From an uncultured Muribaculaceae bacterium (GTDB taxonomy: Bacteria; Bacteroidota; Bacteroidia; Bacteroidales; Muribaculaceae): DNA of 64,000 bases. The DNA is taken from the NCBI GenBank assembly GCA_910584125.1, contig CAJTXU010000011.1, positions 14,505 to 78,504 of the forward strand, given 5' to 3'. Both the position numbers and the translations under genes were made by a program. Positions 18,245 through 26,719 of the stretch are shown piece after piece. The notes below the pieces were generated by a model, which was given only the letters and a program-made list of their open reading frames with translations, searched no databases and was not told the DNA's origin. The first letter of the stretch is position 1, and the number at the start of each line of letters is the position of its first letter.

Positions 18245-18922
18245 ATGGTTTCCGACGGGTGTCAGCCGGTCGTCGAGTTCGAATACCCAAGGCGATCCGG
18301 TGGGAATCTCAAGACCGACGACCGCCTCGGGCGAGAGCTTCTCGAGCATCATGGCCAGACCGCGCAGGCTGTTGCCGTGCGCCACGACAAGCGTGTCGCC
18401 GTAATGCCTGAGCGCCTCGGCTATCTTCTCCTCCCAACAGCAGCGCACGCGCGCTATGGTCATCTCAAGAGACTCGGCCGACGGAAGTTCGTCGGCCGTC
18501 AACGTCTTGTATCTGGGGTCGAATCTCGGATGGCGCTCGTCGTCGGCACCGAGAGCGGGAGGCACGACGTCGTAGCTGCGACGCCATATGTGCACCTGCC
18601 CGTCGCCGTATTTCACGGCCGTATCGGCCTTGTTCAGACCCTGCAACGCCCCATAATGGCGTTCGTTAAGGTGCCAGTCTTTGTCGACGGGCACCCATTG
18701 GCGTCCCATCGCGTCGGCGGCTATCTGAAGCGTATGGATGGCTCGCGTCAGGTATGAAGTGAAATAAAATTCAGGCTCGATGCCGGCGGCCTTGATCCGA
18801 CGACCGGCCTCGGCGGCTTCGGCGCGACCCTTGTCGGAGAGATCGACATCTGTCCATCCGGTGAACCGGTTGGACAGATTCCACTCGCTCTGTCCATGGC
18901 GCAGCAATATCAGTTTCGGCAT
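18236..18922 (-). CDS. gpmA: 2,3-bisphosphoglycerate-dependent phosphoglycerate mutase
   Basis: The 228-residue cytoplasmic enzyme interconverts 3- and 2-phosphoglycerate in glycolysis. The catalytic LLRHGQSEWN lies near residues 7-16. It also has NRFTGWTDVDLS, the LNERHYGALQG segment typical of the dPGM family, and the second catalytic His in VVAHGNSLRG. Its size is slightly below the usual 230-250. Short TAGCTAT-type repeats lie just upstream (about 18940-18965). It is followed on the minus strand by no close gene and converges with the beta-barrel gene. Confidence 0.95.
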   Translation of the reverse strand: MPKLILLRHGQSEWNLSNRFTGWTDVDLSDKGRAEAAEAGRRIKAAGIEPEFYFTSYLTRAIHTLQIAADAMGRQWVPVDKDWHLNERHYGALQGLNKADTAVKYGDGQVHIWRRSYDVVPPALGADDERHPRFDPRYKTLTADELPSAESLEMTIARVRCCWEEKIAEALRHYGDTLVVAHGNSLRGLAMMLEKLSPEAVVGLEIPTGSPWVFELDDRLTPVGNHYL

Positions 18923-18970
18923 ATGTAAGTGAGTTTTGGTAGCTATGTAGCTATTGTAGCTATGGTTTTC

Positions 18971-20023
18971 TTATCTTTTTCCTATAAACTTGAAGATGGT
19001 GTCGTAGGCGGCTTCCCTCGGGCCGGGCTCTGACAGGATGAGGTCGTGTATGCCCGAGTCTATGGCGCAGACCACGCGCTCATGGCCGAGCAGCGAGCCG
19101 CGCTCCTGTATCATCGCCGGGTCAAGCACGGCGTCGCCGGTCTGGAATTCCGGGGTCCAGCCGCAGCCGTCGATCTTGCGGCTGCTGTGCATCACGAGTA
19201 TCGGCACCGCGATATCCTTTCGGCGCTTCATGAGCCTCGACTGCGCCGCGTTGATCGCCCCGACCCAGCTGAATGTCACCGGAGGCGAATAAATCATCTT
19301 CCAATCGGTGTTGTATTCCCATTGGCCGTGGTACTGACGGAGCAGGCTGTAGGCGTAGCCGTCGCAATGACTCTGCTTTATCTTGCTGTTCTTGAATATC
19401 TTCCCGAGAAACTGCACCACAGGCACGGCGACGTTGCGATAGAAGGAATTATAATTCCATTCGAGAAACGGCGAATCGGTCACAACCCTGTCGACACCGC
19501 AGTCAGCTCCCTTGTCGGCCGCGAACGAGAGCACAGTCAGTCCGCCCGTGGAATGTCCCGACAACGTGATGTCGGTGTTGCCGTCGCGTCTGATCTGGGC
19601 AAGGGCCGAATCGATGTCGGCATAATACTCGCGGATGTCACGGATATTATAGGGATATTGCCATGGCTCCTTGCTGCGTCCGTAACGCCTCAGGTCGACG
19701 GCATAGAAGTTATATCCCGAGTCGACGAAGCGCCTGCCCATCTCCGACTGAAAGAAATAGTCGTTGAATCCATGAACGTAGAGATAGGCACGTCGCGAAG
19801 GGCGCTGCGCGCGCAGCCTCACTATGGTCGAGCGGCACGGACCGTCGAAGGCCTCGGCCTGATTGACATACCGGGCCTCGTAGCCGGGCAGTATGTCGGG
19901 ATGCCACGTCGTGTCGGTCTCGGGACTTTTCGGGCCGTCATATTTCCTGTCGATATCCCATCCCGACACCGCGAGCGCCACGAGGAGCAACATCATCACC
20001 AATGGTATTCTTCTCATATTCAA
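18971..20023 (-). CDS. exported alpha/beta hydrolase (serine lysophospholipase-like)
   Basis: The 350-residue protein starts with a signal peptide (about 1-21, no lipobox). The alpha/beta hydrolase core follows: an oxyanion-hole region LYVHGFNDYF near 102, the nucleophile elbow LSGHSTGG near 157, a likely acid residue in the VTDSPF or MHSSRKIDG region, and a C-terminal His in DSGIHDLIL. It probably acts in the periplasm on a lipid or ester. Bacteroidales carry several such genes and the substrate is not known. It stands alone, divergent from rho. Confidence 0.85.
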   Translation of the reverse strand: MNMRRIPLVMMLLLVALAVSGWDIDRKYDGPKSPETDTTWHPDILPGYEARYVNQAEAFDGPCRSTIVRLRAQRPSRRAYLYVHGFNDYFFQSEMGRRFVDSGYNFYAVDLRRYGRSKEPWQYPYNIRDIREYYADIDSALAQIRRDGNTDITLSGHSTGGLTVLSFAADKGADCGVDRVVTDSPFLEWNYNSFYRNVAVPVVQFLGKIFKNSKIKQSHCDGYAYSLLRQYHGQWEYNTDWKMIYSPPVTFSWVGAINAAQSRLMKRRKDIAVPILVMHSSRKIDGCGWTPEFQTGDAVLDPAMIQERGSLLGHERVVCAIDSGIHDLILSEPGPREAAYDTIFKFIGKR

Positions 20024-20155
20024 TACTGTTTAGGGCGCGTCCCGACCGACTTCGGGAAACGCTTCTCTGTTATAACATCCGCCGCCGCCAAAAAGTGTGA
20101 TATGCGGCTCAAAATAAAAGAATGTTGAAGAAGTGCACGCAATTTCACGATTTGA

Positions 20156-20187
20156 TTTGCTGAAATGAAAAAAAATCATTAACTTTG
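20156..20187 (+). promoter_or_regulatory. Bacteroidota promoter for rho
   Basis: TTTG (20156-20159) and TAACTTTG (20180-20187) are separated by 20 bp, a full consensus match. Transcription should begin near 20193, leaving about 430 nt before the rho ATG. Confidence 0.8.
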
Positions 20188-20193
20188 CACTGA

Positions 20194-20626
20194 AAACAGG
20201 AGAACGACAAGGGCCCTGACACCCGCCCATTCTCAGCCGGCGCCCACAGCCGCGTTTTCACCCTTTGTTCTATTTTAGTTTCCCGTTCAAAACCAACGAG
20301 GCATCAGAAATGTTGAATTGGAAGAAAATGTGCCAGCCTCCGTCTATGTTTATAAAGACTTATGGCACAACAGGGAAATCAACACCTTAACAAACCAGAC
20401 ACCCGGCGACGACGCAATGGCTGCAGCCGTATGTCACGGCCCACGACCACGGCCCCCCACGACTGGACCGATTGGCCACGGCCGCGCGATTACAGCGATG
20501 CGTTCCCGTCATTCCAAATTTGAAAATAAACTCTGCAGGCTGCCGCTCGTCGCGGAGGTTCGCGCAATCGACATGAATCGATGACCATGGACCCAGGTCT
20601 GCACACAAAGATATAACCGACCCATT
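20194..20626 (+). promoter_or_regulatory. long 5' leader of rho
   Basis: Between the promoter and the ATG at 20627 lie about 430 nt without a convincing gene. The middle (20210-20260 and 20430-20475) is rich in C with few G runs, as expected of Rho-binding (rut) sequence. Autoregulation of rho by termination in its own leader is known in other bacteria; here it is inference. An 88-codon frame at 20318-20584 has no recognisable features. Confidence 0.5.
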
Positions 20627-22672
20627 ATGCAAAGTTTTGAAGAACTTATGTCGATGGACGACGCCGCGCTCAACGAGCTCGCCGAATCTATGGGCATGAA
20701 GAAAAACAGCTTGGAAAACAAAGAAGAAATCGCGTATTTCATCATTGACAACGCTTCCGCACAGGTTGCGCGCGAACAGGCGGCGAAGCTCAAGCCCAAG
20801 GCACCCAAGGAACGCAAGCCCCGCGTCCGTAAGCCGACCAAGACCGACGAAACAGCCGCAGAGTCCACCGACGCCGACTCCGAGAAGCCCGCGCCGAAGA
20901 AGCGGGGCCGCAAATCGAAAGCCGAGCTCGCCGCGATGCAGGCAGCGAACGAAAACGCCGCCACGCCTGAGGCCGCCGCAGACGCTGCCGGACAGCCGGC
21001 GGAGGCTGAGAAACCGGTGCCCAAGAAGAGAGGCCGCAAACCCAAGGCGTCCGCACTCGACAACATCGAGGATAAGGCTACGGCGGCCGACGCGCCCGTG
21101 AGCACGCCGGCGGCAGCCGGAGGCACCCTGCCTTTCATCGTGCCCGAAATCCCGGTTGAAATCCTCAGCGCAAAACCCGTGCCCGCGGCCGAGCCCGCTC
21201 TGCCCGCCCGCAAGGAGGAGGCCGCGGAAATCACGCCCGCAGAAACACCCGAGGCCGACAAGGACGCGATGTCCGAGGCCAAACCGGAAGCAAAGACCAA
21301 GGAACAGCCCTCGCTCGGAGCGTTCTTCTCCACCGCCAAGGGACGCACGTTCACTCCCCGCTCGCATCAGCAGATCCAGGAAGACGAAAAGGCCGCGGCC
21401 ACCGCGCCGATCATCATCTCCGAACCCGGAATCGTGATGCCTGTCCCCAACCGCAACCAGCAGAAACGCCTCACAAAGAAGCAGCGCCAGCAGCAACGCC
21501 AGCTGCAGCAGCAACAGCGCATGGCGGCGCCCCAGCAGCAGACAAGCTATGACCTGAGCGGCATCCTAACCACCTTCGGCGTGCTCGAGGTAATGCCCGA
21601 AGGATTCGGTTTCCTCCGCTCGAGCGACTACAACTACCTCTCGAGTCCAGATGACGTCTACGTCACCCAGCAGCAGATCCGCGAGTTCGGTCTCAAGACC
21701 GGCGACATGGTGGAAGGCGGCATACGGCCGCCACGTCCTGGCGAGAAGTATTTCCCCCTCTGCCACATCGAGTCGATCAACGGTCTCTCGCCCGAAGTGA
21801 TCCGCGACCGCGTGCCTTTCGAGCACCTCGTGCCCCTCTTCCCCGACGAGAAGTTCAACCTCACAGGCGGACGCAGCTGCAATCTTTCGACACGCGTGGT
21901 CGACATGTTCGCCCCCATCGGCAAGGGCCAGCGTGCCCTGATCGTGGCCCCGCCCAAAACAGGTAAGACGATATTGCTCAAGGACATTGCCAACGCGATT
22001 GCCGAGAATCATCCCGAGACATACATCATAATGCTGCTCATCGACGAGCGCCCCGAAGAGGTGACCGACATGAGCCGCAGCGTCAACGCCGAGGTCATCG
22101 CCTCGACATTCGACGAGCCGGCCGAGCGCCACGTCAAGATTGCCGGAATCGTGCTCGAGAAGGCCAAGCGCCTCGTTGAAAGCGGTCACGACGTCGTGAT
22201 CATGCTCGACTCCATCACCCGCCTCGCCCGCGCATTCAACACCGTCTCGCCCGCCTCGGGCAAGATCCTGTCGGGCGGTGTCGACGCCAACGCCCTGCAG
22301 CGCCCGAAGAGGTTCTTCGGCGCGGCCCGCAACATTGAGAACGGCGGCTCGCTCACCATCATAGCCACGGCCCTGACCGAGACGTCGTCGAAGATGGACG
22401 AGGTGATATTCGAGGAGTTCAAGGGAACCGGCAACATGGAGCTGCAGCTCGACCGCAAGCTCTCGAACAAGCGAATCTTCCCCGCCGTAGACATCATTTC
22501 CTCTTCCACGCGCCGCGACGACCTGCTCTCGCCGCAGGAGACGCTCAACCGCATGTGGATCCTGCGCAACTATCTGGCCGACATGAATTCGATGGAGGCC
22601 ATGGAGTTCATCAAGAAGAGGATGGAGATGACCCGCTCGAACGAGGAACTGCTCGTCACCATGGACAAATAA
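20627..22672 (+). CDS. rho: transcription termination factor Rho with long disordered insertion
   Basis: The 681-residue protein is far longer than the 419-residue E. coli Rho. Residues 1-55 are the Rho N-terminal helical domain. Residues 56-305 are a Lys/Ala/Pro/Glu-rich low-complexity insertion with two AT-hook-like KKRGRK motifs (91-96 and 133-138) and a Gln-rich stretch around 284-305. The RNA-binding cold-shock-like domain (VMPEGFGFLRS) follows, then the ATPase with Walker A APPKTGKT near 441 and Walker B VVIMLDSITRLARAF. Long insertions are known in Bacteroidales Rho, and that of B. thetaiotaomicron is reported to drive phase separation. aroC follows after 23 bp. Confidence 0.97.
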   Translation: MQSFEELMSMDDAALNELAESMGMKKNSLENKEEIAYFIIDNASAQVAREQAAKLKPKAPKERKPRVRKPTKTDETAAESTDADSEKPAPKKRGRKSKAELAAMQAANENAATPEAAADAAGQPAEAEKPVPKKRGRKPKASALDNIEDKATAADAPVSTPAAAGGTLPFIVPEIPVEILSAKPVPAAEPALPARKEEAAEITPAETPEADKDAMSEAKPEAKTKEQPSLGAFFSTAKGRTFTPRSHQQIQEDEKAAATAPIIISEPGIVMPVPNRNQQKRLTKKQRQQQRQLQQQQRMAAPQQQTSYDLSGILTTFGVLEVMPEGFGFLRSSDYNYLSSPDDVYVTQQQIREFGLKTGDMVEGGIRPPRPGEKYFPLCHIESINGLSPEVIRDRVPFEHLVPLFPDEKFNLTGGRSCNLSTRVVDMFAPIGKGQRALIVAPPKTGKTILLKDIANAIAENHPETYIIMLLIDERPEEVTDMSRSVNAEVIASTFDEPAERHVKIAGIVLEKAKRLVESGHDVVIMLDSITRLARAFNTVSPASGKILSGGVDANALQRPKRFFGAARNIENGGSLTIIATALTETSSKMDEVIFEEFKGTGNMELQLDRKLSNKRIFPAVDIISSSTRRDDLLSPQETLNRMWILRNYLADMNSMEAMEFIKKRMEMTRSNEELLVTMDK

Positions 22673-22695
22673 GCGTCAGCCCGCGGGCTTATGTC

Positions 22696-23658
22696 ATGAA
22701 CAGTTTCGGAAACATATTGAGACTGACGACCTTCGGCGAAAGCCACGGGCCGGCAATGGGAGGCGTGCTCGACGGCATGCCTCCCTTGGTGCATATCGAT
22801 ATGGAGGAGATCAGGCATCATCTCGACAGACGGCGCCCGGGAAGCCGGCCCGACGTCTCGCAGCGCAAAGAGGCCGACATGCCCGAGATTCTATCCGGTC
22901 TGTCGCCCGACGGCGTCACGCTCGGCACTCCGATAGGATTCATAGTGCGCAACACTGACGCGCGGAGCTCGGACTATGACGGCTATTCGGGCCGTTTCAG
23001 GCCGAACCACGCCGACTATACCTATAGCGTGAAATACGGTATACACGACTTCCGCGGCGGTGGCCGGGCCAGCGCGCGTGAGACTGTATCATGGGTCGTG
23101 GCCGGGTCAATCGTCCGCCAATGGCTCGCGAAGTCCGAAATCGAAATCCGGGCGTCTTTCATCGAGACCAACGACGTCAGGAAGTGCGCATCCGAAGGGG
23201 ATTCGACGGGAGGAATCGTGGACTGCGAGATCACCGGCGTTCCCGCCGGAACGGGCTCCCCGGTCTTCGACAAACTCCATGCCCGCCTCGCAATGGCCAT
23301 GATGAGCATCAACGCCGCCAAGGCCTTCGAATATGGCGACGGCGTGGCCGCCGCCTCGATGAGGGGGAGCGAGTGCCTTGACCTGTTTGTCACCGACGGC
23401 GACGGCTACATCTCCTGCTCGTCAAACCATTCCGGCGGAATCCAGGGAGGTATCTCCAACGGCATGGACATACGTTTCCGCGTCTTTTTCAAACCGACGC
23501 CCACTATAATGCGGCCCGTCGAGAGCATCGACAGCAAGGGCAGGCCTTGCGTCATCCCTCCACGCGGACGGCATGACCCCTGCGTGGCCATACGCGCCGT
23601 GCCCGTGGTGGAATCCATGGCCGCGCTCGTCGTCGGCGATATGATGAGACTACCGTGA
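22696..23658 (+). CDS. aroC: chorismate synthase, compact form
   Basis: This 320-residue enzyme converts EPSP to chorismate with reduced FMN. That is the end of the shikimate pathway, and chorismate also feeds menaquinone synthesis. The start is the ATG at 22696 (MNSFGN); the frame upstream overlaps rho. Family motifs are complete: TTFGESHGPAMGG with one catalytic His, RPNHADYTY with the other, GGGRASARET, SNHSGGIQGGIS and GRHDPC. It is about 35-40 residues shorter than usual because the segment after the first FMN region is reduced (around residues 155-175) and the C-terminal tail is short. Its stop overlaps the next start (TGATG). Confidence 0.95.
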   Translation: MNSFGNILRLTTFGESHGPAMGGVLDGMPPLVHIDMEEIRHHLDRRRPGSRPDVSQRKEADMPEILSGLSPDGVTLGTPIGFIVRNTDARSSDYDGYSGRFRPNHADYTYSVKYGIHDFRGGGRASARETVSWVVAGSIVRQWLAKSEIEIRASFIETNDVRKCASEGDSTGGIVDCEITGVPAGTGSPVFDKLHARLAMAMMSINAAKAFEYGDGVAAASMRGSECLDLFVTDGDGYISCSSNHSGGIQGGISNGMDIRFRVFFKPTPTIMRPVESIDSKGRPCVIPPRGRHDPCVAIRAVPVVESMAALVVGDMMRLP

Positions 23659-24551
23659 TGAACGAGTTCTATACCGACTACGCGGAATACATGTCGCGCT
23701 TCTTCCCGGGGAAAGTCCAGAAGATTTCGGTCAATCTCGGCACGGGATGCCCCAACCGCGACGGCTCCATCGGCACGGGCGGTTGCATCTATTGCGACAA
23801 CAGTTCGTTCACCCCGGCCTATTGCCGCGAGGGCCTCTCGCCGGCGCGACAGGCGGAGGCCGGCAAGGCGTTTTTCGCAAGAAAATACCCGAAGATGCGA
23901 TATATCGTCTATTTCCAGGCGTATACGTCGACTTATCGCAAGAGCGCGGACGAACTGCGCGACATCTATACGCAGGCTCTCGACGTCGACGGCGTCGTGG
24001 GCCTCGCCATAGGCACCCGCCCCGACTGCCTGCCTGACGAGACTCTCGATATGCTGGCGGCAATCAACCGCGAGAAACCGGTCTTCGTCGAACTCGGGGT
24101 CGAAAGCCTCGACGACACGACTCTGCGCATGGTGAACCGCGGCCACACCGCCGCGCAGAGCATCGATGCAATCCGTCGGCTCGCAGCCGCCGGACTCCAC
24201 ACCGGCGTGCATCTCATAGCCGGACTCCCGGGCGAAAGTCTCGACGCCGCGCTCAATACGGTGGAGCGGATATGCCGCACGCCGGTGGAAAGCATCAAGA
24301 TCCACCACCTGCAGATGCTCGCCGGCACGAGGCTCCACACCCTCTGGCGCGAAGGAAAAATCGAGATTCCGTCGTTCGGCATCGACCAATACCTCGACTT
24401 TTGCGTTAAAGTTGTGGAGACCGTTCCCCGTCACATCGCGATCGAGAGATTTCTCGCATCCTCTCCGCCGCTCAAAGTGATTTCTCCGAAGTGGGGAATG
24501 AAAAATCATGAATTCACCAATCTACTCATAAACAAACTGAGACAAAGATGA
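23658..24551 (+). CDS. radical SAM protein, YhcC-like (TIGR01212) family
   Basis: The 297-residue protein carries the family's unusual iron-sulfur motif CX11CX2C (Cys 31, 43 and 46 in CPNRDGSIGTGGCIYC). Radical SAM core features follow, such as VELGVESLDD and GHTAAQS. Its reaction is not established; the family is widespread and conserved. An in-frame GTG lies directly before the chosen ATG and cannot be excluded. The start overlaps the aroC stop and the gene's own stop overlaps the next start (ATGA), so translation of aroC, this gene and the TlpA gene is coupled. Confidence 0.93.
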   Translation: MNEFYTDYAEYMSRFFPGKVQKISVNLGTGCPNRDGSIGTGGCIYCDNSSFTPAYCREGLSPARQAEAGKAFFARKYPKMRYIVYFQAYTSTYRKSADELRDIYTQALDVDGVVGLAIGTRPDCLPDETLDMLAAINREKPVFVELGVESLDDTTLRMVNRGHTAAQSIDAIRRLAAAGLHTGVHLIAGLPGESLDAALNTVERICRTPVESIKIHHLQMLAGTRLHTLWREGKIEIPSFGIDQYLDFCVKVVETVPRHIAIERFLASSPPLKVISPKWGMKNHEFTNLLINKLRQR

Positions 24552-25645
24552 AAAAAAGACTTTATGCATCGGCCGCCGCGGCGCTCGTGGCCGGCTGCGC
24601 CCTGGCCGACATCACGGTTAACGTCAACCCGCAGATCGACCGAAAGGAATTCGACATAGAATACGGCTATATGGCCGACCTCGTCAAGCCTCGTCAGGAC
24701 CGCCCCGAGGCATTGCGCGCCAAGGGCACGGTGACCGACGGCAAATTCGTGATCCCGACGCTCACCGACGGCAACGCACAGTACGTGATTCCGGTGGCGG
24801 AACGCGATTACATCGCCATCTACACCAAGCCGGGAGACAACATCACGGTCGACCTGCAGAGTGTGGCACCTCTCTCCTATTCCATCACCGGGAGCAAGAT
24901 GATGGAGGATATCGCGAGACTCGACACGGAGTCGAACAAGCTGCTCGACGAATACCAGAAGCAGATGGCGACCAACGCCCCCGACTCGGCCGTAATGGCC
25001 GGCATACGCGAACGGTACGACAACATGTTCAGCGACTTCATCGCCGCCAACAAGGATTCGGAGGCAGTGCCCTACGCGATCCTGCACCTCGACGGCCAGA
25101 AGTTTCTCGACGCATACGGCTCGATGACCCCCGCGGCAAAGCAGAGTCCCATGGCAATCCTGCTCGAACCGCAGAAAGAATATGTGGAGCGCGAGATGGC
25201 CGCCCAGCGACGCATGATCGAGCTGCAGAGCGGCACGGTCGACGCGCCCAACTTCACATTCGACGACGCGGCCGGGAAACCCGTTAGCCTCTCCGACTTC
25301 AAGGGGAAATGGGTGGTGATCGACTTCTGGGGCACATGGTGCCCGTGGTGCATCAAGGGATTCCCCTCCCTCAAGGAGGCTTACGCACAGCTCAAGCCGA
25401 AACTCGAGATCATCGGCGTGGCCTGCAACGACAAGCGCGAAAGCTGGGAGAACGGAATCAAGAAATACGAGCTTCCCTGGGTGAACGTCTACAACCCCGA
25501 AAAGGGTGGCGGCAAGATACTTGAGGACTACGCCGTGCAGGGATTCCCCACCAAGGTCATCGTCAACCCCGAGGGCAAGATCGTCAACATCACCGTGGGC
25601 GAGAACCCCGCCTTCTTCGATATTTTGAAGGAATTGGTAAAATAA
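24548..25645 (+). CDS. TlpA-like thiol-disulfide oxidoreductase (probable lipoprotein)
   Basis: The 365-residue protein has an export signal with a lipobox-like VAGC (Cys 17). An N-terminal domain of about 200 residues, resembling the DUF4369-type region common in Bacteroidales TlpA proteins, is followed by a thioredoxin fold from about 233. The active site is CPWC near 265-268 (WGTWCPWC), with cis-Pro in GFPTKV. CPWC instead of CPPC is a variant that could shift the redox potential. It probably reduces or repairs disulfides in the periplasm, facing into it from a membrane. It overlaps the radical SAM gene by 4 bp. Confidence 0.9.
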   Translation: MKKRLYASAAAALVAGCALADITVNVNPQIDRKEFDIEYGYMADLVKPRQDRPEALRAKGTVTDGKFVIPTLTDGNAQYVIPVAERDYIAIYTKPGDNITVDLQSVAPLSYSITGSKMMEDIARLDTESNKLLDEYQKQMATNAPDSAVMAGIRERYDNMFSDFIAANKDSEAVPYAILHLDGQKFLDAYGSMTPAAKQSPMAILLEPQKEYVEREMAAQRRMIELQSGTVDAPNFTFDDAAGKPVSLSDFKGKWVVIDFWGTWCPWCIKGFPSLKEAYAQLKPKLEIIGVACNDKRESWENGIKKYELPWVNVYNPEKGGGKILEDYAVQGFPTKVIVNPEGKIVNITVGENPAFFDILKELVK

Positions 25646-25656
25646 TCGCGCCAAAA

Positions 25657-25688
25657 TTTGCACAATTCAAAAAAAAGTCGTAACTTTG
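25657..25688 (+). promoter_or_regulatory. Bacteroidota promoter for tRNA-His
   Basis: TTTG (25657-25660), 20 bp, then TAACTTTG (25681-25688). It lies about 35 bp before the mature tRNA and right after the TlpA gene. Confidence 0.85.
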
Positions 25689-25724
25689 CATCGCTTTTCG
25701 GGAACGACACCCGGGAAGCCAGAC

Positions 25725-25799
<75 letters not shown>

Positions 25800-25804
25800 C
25801 CGAA

Positions 25805-25830
25805 AGGATACCTTCCCGGTATCCTTTTTT
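25805..25830 (+). terminator. intrinsic terminator after tRNA-His
   Basis: An 8-bp stem AGGATACC/GGTATCCT with loop TTCCC is followed by a run of T, starting 6 bp after the tRNA. Confidence 0.85.
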
Positions 25831-25950
25831 ATTTATCCTCCTCCTTCCACCCTTCTCCTCCCACCACCTCCTCCCCTTTTCTCCTTCTTCTCTCACTTTT
25901 CTCCTTTCTTTCACCTTTTTCTTCCCTTTCTCTCCCTCCTCTTTCCGCGC
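25831..25950. repeat. polypyrimidine tract (about 120 bp)
   Basis: The plus strand here is almost only C and T, in irregular CCTCC/TTTCTCC runs, with purines nearly absent. Short open frames across it are compositional artefacts. Such tracts can form triplex DNA or show strand slippage. I see no gene. Confidence 0.75.
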
Positions 25951-25953
25951 CGA

Positions 25954-25990
25954 CCAAGGGCTTTGCCCGCCCCCTGTGCGGAGGCAAAGC
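25954..25990. repeat. 37-bp dispersed repeat, copy 1
   Basis: The segment starting CCAAGGGCTTTGCCCGCC matches 63842-63878 in 34 of 37 positions. At the other site it forms one arm of a 100-bp palindrome. Both copies lie next to a pyrimidine- or purine-rich tract. Confidence 0.75.
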
Positions 25991-26013
25991 AGACTTTCAT
26001 GGCATTTCGCGTT

Positions 26014-26050
26014 AAAAAACCGAAAACCGTTTTGTGGTTTTCGGTTTTTT
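26014..26050. terminator. bidirectional terminator upstream of tetR
   Basis: A 15-bp perfect stem (AAAAAACCGAAAACC and its complement) with loop GTTTTGT carries an A run on one side and a T run on the other. It can terminate in both directions. The loop contains the -33 box of the tetR promoter. Confidence 0.8.
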
Positions 26051-26061
26051 ATGTAATTTTG
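26031..26061 (+). promoter_or_regulatory. Bacteroidota promoter of the tetR-RND operon
   Basis: TTTG (26031-26034), 19 bp, TAATTTTG (26054-26061). The ATG of the regulator is only 7 bp further on, so the mRNA should have almost no leader. The TTTG lies in the loop and arm of the preceding terminator hairpin. Confidence 0.8.
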
Positions 26062-26068
26062 CGCCCGT

Positions 26069-26719
26069 ATGGAAAGAACCGACCTTAAAGAAGAACAATT
26101 CGAACGGCTCGTCGAGGCGATTTTCCCCATCGTCGCCGAGTCCGGCCCATATCATACCACCATGGACGCCGTGGCCCGCAAGCTCTCCATGTCCAAGCGC
26201 ACGCTATACGAAATATTCGGCAGCAAGGACGAGATGATCATCTCTGTGATGAGGCATATGAAGAAGACCCACAGCGAGGGCATCGACCGGATCATCCGCG
26301 CGTCGACGAACGTGATGGAGGCGATGGCCAACGTGCTCATATACCACCAGCAGATGATGAGCCGCCTGAGCGCCGACTTCTTCCGCGACATGGACGCACG
26401 CTATCACAACCTGCGCAAGGAATTCGAGTCCGACAACTGTAAATGGGAGGAATACATCTCGATTGCCGTGAAGCTCGGCAAGCAGCAAGGTGTGTTCCGC
26501 ACCGACACCAACTACAAGGTGATGTTCACCCTCTTCCGCGTGCAGATGGAGTCTCTGAAGCGCATGGAGGAATTCTTCCCGCCGGGCATAACTCTGCTCG
26601 ACGCCTACAACACGATCAGCATCAGCTTCCTGCGCAGCATCGCGACGGAGAAAGGCATGAAGACGCTCGACCAACTCACAAAGAAATTCAACATCAGAAC
26701 CGATAATGATTTCCGCTAA
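26069..26719 (+). CDS. TetR/AcrR family regulator of the RND operon
   Basis: The 216-residue protein has an N-terminal TetR helix-turn-helix with MDAVARKLSMSKRTLYEIFG near residues 31-50, followed by an all-helical ligand domain. It is the first gene of the tetR-tolC-adaptor-RND-PII operon and overlaps the tolC gene by 14 bp. It therefore probably controls its own operon in response to an efflux substrate. The promoter lies directly before its start, but no clear palindromic operator was recognised apart from the hairpin at 26014-26050. Whether it represses or activates is unknown. Confidence 0.92.
   Translation: MERTDLKEEQFERLVEAIFPIVAESGPYHTTMDAVARKLSMSKRTLYEIFGSKDEMIISVMRHMKKTHSEGIDRIIRASTNVMEAMANVLIYHQQMMSRLSADFFRDMDARYHNLRKEFESDNCKWEEYISIAVKLGKQQGVFRTDTNYKVMFTLFRVQMESLKRMEEFFPPGITLLDAYNTISISFLRSIATEKGMKTLDQLTKKFNIRTDNDFR

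Noticed and set aside
20318..20584. 88-codon frame in the rho leader
   Set aside because: No signal, motif or typical codon pattern; more likely untranslated leader.
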